From Seison nebaliae (taxonomy: Eukaryota; Rotifera; Pararotatoria; Seisonacea; Seisonidae): a stretch of DNA of 64,000 nucleotides. The stretch covers positions 54,188 to 118,187 of the forward strand of contig JALJEE010002061.1 in the NCBI GenBank assembly GCA_023231475.1. Direction: 5' to 3'. Position 1 is the stretch's first letter, and the number at the start of each line of letters is the position of its first letter. Positions 1 to 11,569 of this stretch are shown one piece after another. A model generated the notes under the pieces. It made no database searches, was not told the DNA's origin, and saw only the letters and a list, made by a program, of their open reading frames with translations. A program made the translations under genes and the position numbers.

Positions 1-1327
1 TTGGAAAATTGATAATAGAATTATCCGAGAGAAAAAAAGTTAAAGAGTGGAAGGAAGGAAGAAATTCCTCATCGCCAATTATTGGTAAGACACATCTGAT
101 TTGAATATTATTTCCTATCAGAATAATTTTTCAGTAAAAATAAATACAGATGTTCTCTTCATATGTGAGTCATATGTGAGAATTTAAATCAATAATTTCT
201 CCCTACACAAAACTATACGACATTAATCTTCAAATCATCAATATTTAATTGAAACTTATTCAATTGAATTGATTTGAGGTAAATAATAAGAATAAGGATG
301 AGAATGAGAACATTTCTCAATTTCAACAAATATCAATTAAGAATATTTCTTATTGTCCTTATTCTTTATCGATTAATCGGAAAGAAATGAAAGTTAAATT
401 GTAGTTAGTACACTGACTACTTACAGTAGTTAGTTTAGTTGAGCAAAGTGAATGAAGGCTAAGTATATGTATATCGACTTACCTAAAGTCAGTGAATGAA
501 AAATAAATAATCGTTAAATCAATAATATTTTCGAAAGAAATAATCTATCTCTTTATCAAGATGTTTACTATCATTCTGATTATTTTTAGTTAGATTCATA
601 CTCAATTGTTATTATTACATCATTATTAATAAAGAAACAATAGATGTTGATGAGAAAGTAGTAGTCCGATCGCTCTTCATTTTAAGGATGGCCAAAGTAA
701 AATTTTGTTCGTCATTTCATTTGACATGAATGAGGTAGTCGTTCTTAAGAATGAATGAAAGACATTCTCTCCATTTTGTACTGTCTCACCTATGAGAATG
801 AATAAGAAGAATTGTCATCTGGTGAGCATGTTAGGACCGAAATATGTCAAGTTGTGGAGATGTCGTTTTGAATATATATGAAATTTGAATTTTACGTATG
901 TCATCTCCGCTCGTGTGCCTGGTGACTTCTTCATTGGTTTGAAGGTCGTTTGCCACCGGAGTGAAAAACGCCTCCATTTATCTGTCCTCAATTGAACTTA
1001 AGAGATTTCCCCTTAATAATTTTCTCAATGTAAGAAGATAATCGTCAAATTGATATAATTTACGTAATAAACAATTTAACTTTTCATTCATTATCAATAT
1101 TCATTAATAATTTGCTACTGATTTCTTTGAGTTATTAATAAATTTATTATTTTCTTTCACGGTCGTCGTCATTTCGCTGTTGTGATGAAATTGAAAAATT
1201 TTTTTAATGTGTGATAATCTATTATCATACTCATTTCTCAGTCATCAAATCATTTTGAAAAAAAATTAATCAAAAAAAAAATTAGTTTATTCTTCCTAGA
1301 GGAATCATTAAGTTATATCTTCTTTGC
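1..1327. other. Upstream non-coding region of the 1.3 kb gene
   Basis: No supported coding region is visible. The stretch is AT-rich. A plausible 3' splice site (pyrimidine-rich tract ending in TAG near 1300) lies just before the ATG at 1328, suggesting that the 5' UTR of the next gene is spliced. Confidence 0.4.
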
Positions 1328-2818
1328 ATGCGTCGTCATGACAACATGAATAAATTTAAGGAAGATTCCTCACCATCAAATCAATTTCTATCTACAACAA
1401 AAACAACGCCATTAACAACGCTGACAACCACAACAACCGAGCAATTACCTTCGAATGATGAAGGTATTTGTGATAATTCGAAAGAGACTCAGTTACTTCC
1501 TTATCAGTTAAGTAATGATCAATCTCAACTTAACCAACGTTATTCGATGTTCAGTTATCTCTCCTCACTGACATTCAATGACGCTGCTTCATATTTATTT
1601 GACGATGTATCAAATGTAAATCGTTATTCCTCTTATCAAGATCAAGTTCTTTTATATGATGCGGCACCTGGTAAACGTGGCTCATTAATCGCATCCAATG
1701 ACATGAATCAAATTCAACCAAAACATGATCAACAACAACAGTATTATCGACCATTATCATCCATCTATCATCAGAAACAAAGTAGTTTTGATACGGAAGC
1801 GGATTATGACGATTTGACGGTGATAACGCGAGATCGATATTCGATGGACGATCATCCTGGAGAAAAATTGAATTCAAAATCTATAGACGAATATTTTCAC
1901 AATGATTCCCATTTGTTGGACGAACAATTTACTGACTCGATGAATTATCAGAATCATCATTCATCTTGTAACACTTTCTCCGAAATAAATTCTCTCCAGG
2001 ATATTGTGCAGAAAATCAAAAATTTGGAAGAAGAAGCAAAACGGGAGAATTGCGAAAAAAATTTTATAAGTAATAAACGAAGAAATTCATCGGAAGATGA
2101 TACGTCTTCCGTCGATCTAATGGAGAATCCAATTAAACATGATATTTATTCAAATTTATTTAATAACTCAATCAATAAAAATATGGATTATCAGTTAACG
2201 AATCCGTCGAATAAACAGCAACTCATGTTATACGACGAAGTTCCCGCTGACTCTATTTCCAGTTTCATTTCTTATGAATTGGAAAACAGTCATATTAGCG
2301 AGAAATATTTGGAAGAGTTTCGTCGGAATTCTCAAATTCCCGATATGTCGAGTCATCGATCGTTGAAACGAAATGAATCTGTTCATTTATCATCAAATCA
2401 AAAAATTAAATGTAATCCATTGCAGAAGTCTGCATCCGTCACTGTTGTGGTAAGGAAGTTAACATTATGCATTTCACCCAATCTTGAGAAAGAGGAAGTA
2501 TCTCAGAATGATGAGATTGCGTCACGTCAGACGAAAGGATTCATTTTTGAGAAAAAACATTCCGATTCTTCTTCACTTCATCGGAATAAGAAGCATTTGC
2601 TCAAATCAGTCCAATCTCATCAAAAAGATACAACAAATATTTCCACAACTACTTCCACTTCACCAACTACGAAAAAAACCAAAAAAAACGACGACATATT
2701 CATGCAATCTCTATTGCGGAAGTTCCCATCAAATGGTTTCTGTCGACCGCTACTTGAACGATTCCATCAAAATCGTCGTTCGAAACGAAAAATGAAGATT
2801 ATTTGGAATATAAGATAA
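1328..2818 (+). CDS. Unrecognised Ser/Asn/Asp-rich protein, 496 residues
   Basis: I do not recognise this protein. It is an uninterrupted 496-codon frame, far too long to be chance in DNA this AT-rich, beginning at an ATG just after a candidate 3' splice site. It is hydrophilic, with no signal peptide or membrane segment. It contains a Thr-rich N-terminus, a short repeated motif (LLYDAAP near residue 108, MLYDEVP near residue 300), a Glu/Lys-rich helical stretch around residues 230-245, and a basic C-terminus. A strong splice donor (GTG|gtaagg at 2450, phase 0) lies inside the frame, so some transcripts may skip the last 120 codons and splice downstream. The C-terminal FCRPLLERF resembles the LL-x-[KR]-[FW] repeats of the LIM protein 4-9 kb downstream, so this could be an upstream exon of that gene. 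That link is unproven. Confidence 0.6.
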   Translation: MRRHDNMNKFKEDSSPSNQFLSTTKTTPLTTLTTTTTEQLPSNDEGICDNSKETQLLPYQLSNDQSQLNQRYSMFSYLSSLTFNDAASYLFDDVSNVNRYSSYQDQVLLYDAAPGKRGSLIASNDMNQIQPKHDQQQQYYRPLSSIYHQKQSSFDTEADYDDLTVITRDRYSMDDHPGEKLNSKSIDEYFHNDSHLLDEQFTDSMNYQNHHSSCNTFSEINSLQDIVQKIKNLEEEAKRENCEKNFISNKRRNSSEDDTSSVDLMENPIKHDIYSNLFNNSINKNMDYQLTNPSNKQQLMLYDEVPADSISSFISYELENSHISEKYLEEFRRNSQIPDMSSHRSLKRNESVHLSSNQKIKCNPLQKSASVTVVVRKLTLCISPNLEKEEVSQNDEIASRQTKGFIFEKKHSDSSSLHRNKKHLLKSVQSHQKDTTNISTTTSTSPTTKKTKKNDDIFMQSLLRKFPSNGFCRPLLERFHQNRRSKRKMKIIWNIR

Positions 2819-5800
2819 TCATATAAGATACGGGAAAGAAATTATATATTCCATTTCTCTTCCATTTCATATCTGCTGGATATATTAAGATCGATATATA
2901 TATATAATTGAGGAAAATTGATAAATAAAAATATCTTTCTCTACTATCCGACGCCTATCGATGTTGTTCGTCTGAAAAGATTATAGAAAGAAAACATCTG
3001 GATCGACTCACAGATAGATTCTTTCTTACGATTTCTTCTTCTTGCATTATCTCATTCCATTCCATATAACGGTTTCAGATAAAGAAGAATTATTTTATAA
3101 TAATCAATTATTGATTTACACAATTATTATCTGATTTATTCATAATTATCATTTCAAATTATTATTATTTATCTTCTGTTCGTAGAATTCGTATAAGAAA
3201 AAAAAAGAATTTTCCATTATAACAAATTCTCTTTTGGTTTTTTAAAGAAATTTATTCATAATTTTTAATCAATTCATTTATAAGATTCCATTTCGTTTGT
3301 TTCTTCTCTCATAATCTATTCCTAATCACATGAATGACGTTGAACGAATTATCATAAACGATCACCGTTTTCTTGTTCGATTTTCCTACCTCACTTCTTG
3401 TGAATTATAAATGAAAATAAAGAAGTTTTTATGAAAATCTTCAACTTTCTAATAAACACAACATTCTCTGACATTTTTCTTCCAATGTCTGTCAGATTAC
3501 TTCCAAACCATCTCATACTTCAAATAGACAATTCGTATGATTGAACTTCACAACAATCTTCATTCCTTAATTAAAAGAGAGTTCATCTCATAACTCGTGA
3601 AAGTTCGTTGCTAAGGAGAATAACTCCAAGAAAAAAATGTCTTGAATCATTTCCAATTTTATGCTCAAATAAGAAAAAGGAATTTCATTTTTTTATGACT
3701 GTTTTCTCTCACTTAAAATTAATAATATTATTATTATTATTATTATTCATAGTATGTACGTAGTAGTTTGCGTAGTTGATTTAAGTTAAGCCTCTTTTAG
3801 TGAATTATGTTTAACTCGATATTTATTTTCTGTCAGAAGTGTACGATAAGTGGTGAAGGAAGAATCAGATTCTTTAGGATGTTGTCTGATTAAAAGAAAT
3901 GTTTCAATTTTTGAAGTACGAATAATTAGAAAGGAGAGAGTTATTTATCTCATTTAAGAATACTCTCCAAAACGAGGAAGTTATTTTGAAAATTGTGTTG
4001 GTTACTTTCCATCTGGAACTCAGGTTAGGAATAGTTATTGAGATTAGATGAAAATATGTTTGTGAAGAGAGAAAGAGAGAGATGGGGAAGAAGTCTAACT
4101 GATAATCAATGAAGATAATGATAATATATCACATTTCCTTTAACACGAACGTCCGACATATGCCGGTTGGCTGTTGAATGGTTGTTGACGTAGATTCATC
4201 ATTTTAGACGATTGTATACTTGAAATCGAATAAAAATGAGTTATCATCAAATAATAAAACGTTTTGCTTCTTTATGTAGAAATGAGATATTTCCACATAA
4301 TAATAATTCTCATTATATTACACGAAAATGTGATAACAATTAACTACATTTAATAAATCTGCTAACGTGGTTGAAGTACGTAGGTTTGGAATAAACATCT
4401 TTCAGAATGTGTATCGTAAATAAGAAGATTGTATGTGCAACAATGATAATATAATGCAAAAGACGAAGTTGTGGTAGAGATGGAGGAGAGAGAAAGTAAT
4501 TGAAATGCATAAGAAATCGTATTACACTAAATAATTTCAATTATTTTCCCAGTGGAATTGGGAGGGAAGGGGGAGAAGGTGGGCCGCACATTAGTGCTAG
4601 GTTTCTCCCTCACAGATCGTACTCTGTCTAAGATATATGGCTGCAAACTATGTAGCTTCGAGGCGGAGCAAGTGAATGTTGTCTCTCCATTTCCTACACA
4701 AATTACTTCTTTTGTGAGAATGAATAGGAAAGGAATTTGTGGTCATTTTCAAGAGAATGAGAGGAATCGAACGAATGAGGATTATATTCATCAGATGCAA
4801 AAGAGAATGACGACTAACGTTTTCGGGGTGGATGTAAGTCGATTTTGTTTTTTGATGAAGAATTTCCTAATACGACGTCGTAACTTTCTCCCTAACATCT
4901 GTCTTCTCACACTCCGAATTATCAAATGTGTCCTAATGAAATTTGTTATTTTGGTTTATTTAGACATTCTTCTTCTGAAATTGTCGACCAACTGATAGAC
5001 CGAGAGAAAGTTGTTATAGATAGGAAATATAACAGTGATGATAATGGAAAGAATAACAATGTTAACATTGGCAACGATCTGTTGAAATAACCTCAATCTT
5101 CAGTTCGAATGATAATCATAAAATGTATTAGATGTATCTCCAATTTGATGATCAGAAAAAAAATGTATTTAGATTATTCTTTCTTTCCTTCTCCATTTTT
5201 TTCTGGTCGTTTTCTTTCTAAAGAAATGTTTTTTCGAGAAAGATATGGAGGGGATGTAGTGGAGGGGATGTGGTGGAAGAAGTGAAATGGAAATTAGTCG
5301 GAGAATAGTAGTGGGAGGATAGAAATATAATTTAAGTTAAACCCATTCTGATCTTCATTCTTCTATCTTCTTTATCAGTCGGATAAAACAAACAAATCGA
5401 TAGGTAAATATTCACTTTATTCACCTCACTCATTTACCTACTCCATTATTCCGTTTCTTTTACAAATTGTGACTTATACGATGTTGTTGACGGAAGTGAA
5501 TAATGATGGAGATCAGTGAGACAGTTCACTTCTTTTATGGAATATTCCATCCATCCATCCATCCATCCATCCATCCATTCTATCAGTCATCTGGAAGAAT
5601 AATTGGAGATGTAGAGAAATATTCTCATAATGACGATATTGATATCGATGATTGTCAACATTCTTATCGTTATCATTCTATTAATAAAGGACAAATGAAA
5701 GGGTAGAGACGAGAAGGAATCGGATAAATATCGTCTGATAACGTGTCAAAGTTAATGGAATTGAGTGTAGACTTGGAGCGAAAAGCAATTATAAGTTTTG

Positions 5801-6864
5801 TTTAATGAGGCATTGATGGTATTTTTTGAGGGGTCGAAAAGTGATGGACATTTGAAAGTTCATCTTCTAGTCTTTCAGTCAGGGAATGACTCAAAAAATT
5901 CAGGCTCGCTTCTCTTATTTATTTGTTTATTAGTCGAATAATTCCACAATACTATTCCTTCCTTCCCTCCAGTACCGTTCTTCAACAATTATTATTAATT
6001 TCCATTCCTGTTTCTTATGAAACGATGTCTATTAAATGTTGAATGATGGAAACAATAATATCATCATCGTCGTCCAACAATTACAGGTACGACAGTGGAG
6101 GGAGGGCAACATGTACATAAGAAGAACATAATTATTAAGACTAATGTTTCTCCTTTTATCATTGTTGTTCTTGTTGTTGTTGCTGCTGTTTTATTTGCAA
6201 TTGTATGAAAAAGTCTTAATCATTCGAATGTTTTCTTTTTGTTAGAGAACTCTCGTTCGGTCTCTGTCGAATACGTGAGTTGATATCGAATAATTATCAA
6301 TTCTTTTGTTTGATCGATTCATGAAAATTTCTTTAAAACTTTCTTCCTAATTTTCCTGTGTTTCTTTTTAGAATTCTCCTTTCTTCTTTTATTTATCATA
6401 ATTTCATTATTGTTCAGTCTGAAAAACGAGTCAGAAAGGAAATTCGTTTAACTTCCAATACACTACTCTCCAAATTGGATGATGGTCAATTGTTCGAATG
6501 AGAATGACGACGTGACGGGAGAAGATTATAATTTCAGTTAATTTCTCACTTCAATCTTAAATTTATTATCATAATCCTTTCGACATTTCGACGATATTGA
6601 AGTGTCTTCGTCTCTCTCGAACCGAGATAGGATTAAATTTGGACGTGATAATTTCATTTTTAATAAAAAAACTTAATTCATTCTCTTCCATTTTGATGGA
6701 AGCACCATCTAAAAAAATTATTTCCGTAAAAAACTTCGAAAACTATTTTCCGTTCTATCTCGTTCATATCTCGAGAAGATACTATTCATATTATTTTCCT
6801 TCCATCTAATAACAATATCAAATTAAAAATAATTCTTTTCATTTCTACTCCCCTCAACAAACAG
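2819..6864. other. 4 kb without a confirmed gene
   Basis: Mostly AT-rich sequence without convincing coding. Two segments could be exons. The first, 4553-4833, is locally GC-richer, preceded by a good acceptor (ttttcccag) and followed by a good donor (GAT|gtaagt). The second, from 4964, follows an acceptor (tttatttag) and is open for about 42 codons to a stop at 5088-5090. Their reading phases do not join directly, so I leave them uncalled. If the 1.3 kb frame and the LIM gene are one transcription unit, this is intron. Confidence 0.35.
5547..5578 (+). repeat. Tetranucleotide microsatellite (CCAT)8
   Basis: Eight perfect tandem CCAT units. Confidence 0.95.
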
Positions 6865-9800
6865 TTTCCGAGGAGAATGTCGAACGTCTGAGAAACATAA
6901 AAAATCTCTTCGAGAATGGAATGGAGAAGGAAGTGCCTAAATATGAAAAGAATTTTCTTCCGAAAACAGCTGAATCGACAAAAGAAAGAATGGCGAGGTA
7001 AGAAGTTTAATCATTCATCATTCGATATCATCACTTTTATGATTCCATTTCTTTACGCTTTTCTTGTTGATGTTGTCGTCGTTGTTGTTGTTGTTGTTTG
7101 ATGTTCTCAACATTTCTTCCGATTACGATTATCTTTCCCTCTTTTTTCTCGTCGAAGAGAATATGAAAATGGAAAAAGTTTCTTTTCATTCCATTTCTAA
7201 TTTTATTAGAAATATTTTTATCGATTCCTGTTTGATTCCTAATCTGGTTTTGATGAATTATTATTGATTTAACTGATTGATTGTTTCCATCTTTTTTCTT
7301 CTTCTTCTTCTTCCCATTACATAATATTCCCAAATGGTTAACAATATGAAAAACGATTTCTATTCGAAATAACATATTCGGTTTAACAACAAAACTTAAA
7401 TCGACTTCAAATGGAATTGTCTTCGAATGGAATAGTGATGAAGATAGTGGAACGAGTCAACCAAGTCCTGAATTGAGTAGTGAGGGAATTGTTAATTGTT
7501 CGAAATCGGCAGCATCCATGACTTGTAGTACTAGTTCATTGATTGATCAATATCAGATACATAGTGCTCTCAACATCGATATTGTTACATCTTCATCATC
7601 AACAACGATATCATCGCCAATTCATAATCATGTCATAGCAACGGCTGTCAATATTATCAATCGTTCGCCACCATTAGAAGCGAGACAATCAAGTAAATTC
7701 TCATCGATACTCTCCTCATCATCTCAATTATCGTCGCCACAATTGCCCCATTCCATCACATCATCAACATCTTCCATCGACATAACGAGCAGAGTAGATT
7801 CATATAATATTTGTGAACCAGAAATTTTCAACGATATGAAAGGATTGAATAGATGGAACGATCAATATTCTCCCAATTCCTCCACATCTTCTCTCACTGA
7901 TTACATTATTCGCTCTTCATCAATTAATCAAAAGTTTGTTGTGGATTCTGTTTTTCTTTTTCTCCCCACTATCTAACCATTGTAGCTGAAGGACTTTCTT
8001 TCATTTTACTTTCATTTAAAAGAAAATTTTCTTTTTTTACTTTCCTTTTTCCCCAACCGCTCCCCGAAAAAATTACCCAAATCTTTTATTAGCTAGCTTG
8101 AATTCATCTTGTTCATCGAAAATCGATCGAATTAAATTCAAATTGACATCCTTCCTTCAACTTTTCCATAGGTTGACGATGAAAAGTGAAGAATCAGAAG
8201 AGACTCCAATAGAACGACGAAGTGAATTATATCAATTACAATCCATCTCTCAAACGGCCAAAAGACGAGAATTATTATTGAATAATAATAAAGAATTTGA
8301 TGACGAAGAAGTGGAACGTCGTCCGCCCGACTTGAAGAAGATAACACCACCGAAAGATATAAAAACCGAATATGACAACGATCCTCAACAACGTTTACCC
8401 GACGTCATTCGACATGACGATGAATTGAATGAAGATCTAGTGTTCAATACGGCTCAATCTCGAATCGCCCAATATCAACGAACAACAGAAGAAGAGAATA
8501 ATAAAATGAGAAATACAAAGAACTTTATCGAAGGAGAATTGGTTGATGCGGCATTGACGAAAAACCGTTTGAAACAATTTGAAAATTCGAAATTTCAATC
8601 CTCTTCTCCATCCACTCCAACATCAACTGCATTAGATGAATTGAAAGCATTGAAAGGAAAGAAAGATTTCGTATTTTCTAAAATTATACAACGTCGTGAA
8701 ATTACCGAACAACCGCCAGTAGTAGGGAGTGGAAATATTGAGGATAATGAAAATTATTTGAATGACGAAGATCGTCCACCAGAAGGAATTGCCAAAGAGA
8801 ATTTGGAGAAATTTACAAATTATGAGAAACATCAATCACCTCCGAAAAAATCGATTGTGACGATTCCAGTTGCAACGAATGGTGAAAATAAATTATCATA
8901 CGAATCGACACCAATTGAACGAGATCCCACAATCATATCAGAAGAAACGAAGCCAACCGATATTATTCCTCAAAAAGGTTCAGTTTCTCTTCTATTTTTT
9001 TCTTTTTCCTAAAAAATTTTGTGTGCTTTTCGTAAAATTAATCATCTGATTATAATTTGTGTTTGACTTTATCATTTTTATTCTTTCCCCACCCGTCAAT
9101 TCGACTTTAACGGAATCAGGTTTCACTAAACAATTATTATCCAAATGGAATTCGATGACTAATTTATCGTCATCGATATCGATCTCAAATTCATATCAGA
9201 AATCGAGTAGCTCGAATGAGAATGATAATAATGAAACGATAAAAACATCAAATAAAACAAATTTAGTTTCCAATAAATTATCAACGTCAACATCCGTTCT
9301 ATTTAACGGGAACAATAATAATGAGATGAATGTTCAAGAACCCAATCGACGAACATTTAAACATTCAATTGTGACACCAATGAATCCCTTGAAAATTGAT
9401 CGTCGCTCCTCACTTTATCATTACTCACAGACCACACCATTAAATGTTGTGAAGTTGAATGAGAATGAAAATGAGAATAGTCTCCCATCAACAAATGACG
9501 AAAGTGAATTACCACCGAAAGGTACTAACTACTGTTTTTTCTTTTTGTTTCGTTCTAAATTCACTGCTAATTTTTTTCCTTTTCCTAACGAAAAAAATAT
9601 TAAATTTCCCAAAAAAAATTAATTTCCTGTTGAAAACTTTCTCTATTCCTGTTGTGATGACACGTGTACGAAAACGTACGTTTGTTTTACGGTTTCATTT
9701 ATTTCTTTTTCCCATTTTATAGGTACAACCAAAAATCTACTTAACAGATTTAATCAAATTGATGATTCTTCAATCAGTTCACCTCTTTCCCCATCTGTTC

Positions 9801-10788
9801 CCAACAAAAGAAAGAATAGTTCCAATTTCTTCAATTTCCAAACAGATAACGAGCCGATGGTGAATGAAGAATTAGACATGTCAAAAAAATTATATGTTCC
9901 TTTTCTTCATGTTCCCCCATTTTTGAATTTTTATGTATTTTAGACGAATGATGTAATCGATATCGAGAGAGGTAAAACCAAATCATTATTACAGAAATTT
10001 ACTGATGTTCCCGTTTCAACTGAGACGAATGTTCACAAGAAGAAATTATTTACACCACCAAGAGAAACGGAAACGAAAGTTCTCTTCGAATCGCAACCGA
10101 CACCATCGACAATTATGGAGGAAACGATGACGAAAGAAGATATCATTCCGTTGAAAGGAAGTGCGCAAGTTTTGAGAAACAAATGGCAAAATCTTCAAAA
10201 AGAAGACAAAAAAGTAAAAACGACAACAGGTCGATATATTCCGAAACGATTCACATCTACTACGAATCCGTCTGCAATACGCAACGGAAACAAGACAATG
10301 CCACTGGTGGAGAAGTGTTGTAGTTGTGAGAAAACGGTTTATGCAATGGAAAGAATAGAAACTGATAAGCGTGTCTATCACAAACAATGTTTCCGATGTT
10401 CTCATTGCAAATCGGCATTAAAGTTTTTCATTTTTATTATTAGAGAAAATTTCGCTAAATTTAATCGATTATTTTTATTCTGCTCCAAAACGATTTCTTT
10501 CCTGATTCTTTCGGACATTATATTAGAGTTGGGAGATTTGCTGCAATTGGTGGGAATTTGTACTGCATTCCTCATTATCAACAGATGTTTCGTTTGAGAG
10601 GGAAATATGAGGAGAATGATCTCACACGATTATCCATCGATCACACGCTGTCAAATACTTCATCTACTCCTCCAACTAATGTCGCTGTACCTGATCTATT
10701 GGAACATGTGAATGAACCGGATCGTTTAACAATCGATCCACATCCACATATTATTAGTAGTACTGCTGCATCTGCTATCATTCAATAA
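6865..10788 (+). CDS. LIMA1: EPLIN/LIMA1-type LIM domain protein, multi-exon, 5' end not resolved
   Basis: Cytoskeletal adaptor; EPLIN proteins bind and bundle actin. Proposed exons: 6865-6997, 7436-7933, 8172-8977, 9120-9521, 9723-9895, 9944-10422, 10527-10788; all joins from 7934 on keep phase. The first exon encodes SEENVERLRNIKNLFE and ends in KERMA, as in EPLIN-like N-termini. Exons 3 to 6 carry four copies of a G-x-[TA]-[KQ]-x-L-[LR]-x-[KR]-[WF] motif (KGFTKQLLSKW, KGTTKNLLNRF, RGKTKSLLQKF, KGSAQVLRNKW). The LIM domain starts with CCSC at 10315-10326 and continues with HKQCFRCSHC; its second zinc site is completed in the last exon (GGNLYCIPHY, 17-residue spacing correct). The intron between the first two exons is uncertain: the frame is open back to 7350, but the only AG is the weak site at 7434-7435. 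A second terminal exon lies at 11413. Terminal exon g ends with TAA inside AATAAA. Confidence 0.8.
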
Positions 10789-11404
10789 ACTGTATTGACA
10801 ACTTGTTCCTCCTCCACATGAGAATCATTCGATTTAATTAAAAGAATTCCTATTTTTCTTTATCCCACAAATAATACCAGCTGCAAAGAGGATAAAAATT
10901 CTCTCTATTCTATCCTATTCTATTTCATCCTTCTTTTACTTTTTCCACCCGAAAATCTTACATAATTTTACGATTATACTTCTCCGTTTTCTTTCTTCAT
11001 TGTTTTGTTCATTATAAATGAGAATGTCAAATGAATTAATTTCTAACAAAACGCAACAATTTCTTTTGTCAATATCATTCTTATGATTCTGATGATTTTT
11101 CTTTGTTTATTAATGATATTATTAATTATGTTTCTCCTTCTTCGTTTTGAATTTATTCATGTTTTTTTCTAGGAATCTTTCACAGGAAAATTCCGTTTCA
11201 ATATCATCATTTTTTCATCATCATTCACTTCTTTTTTTAATAGACAAACTAAAAAAATTTATCCTTCGCTAAACTCCGGATAGTTATTGATAATTAGATA
11301 TTATTCTAAGAAATTTCTAATAGATAAATAACATGCTAATCTTAAAGATTCATTCGATTCATGTGTCTAAAAACCATTCGCAACTCTAATTTTATTCTCG
11401 ATAA

Positions 11405-11569
<165 letters not shown>

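Noticed and set aside
4552-4995. 147-codon plus frame as a single gene
   Set aside because: Begins with GTG, contains a strong donor, and the product has no coherent features; at most part of it is an exon.
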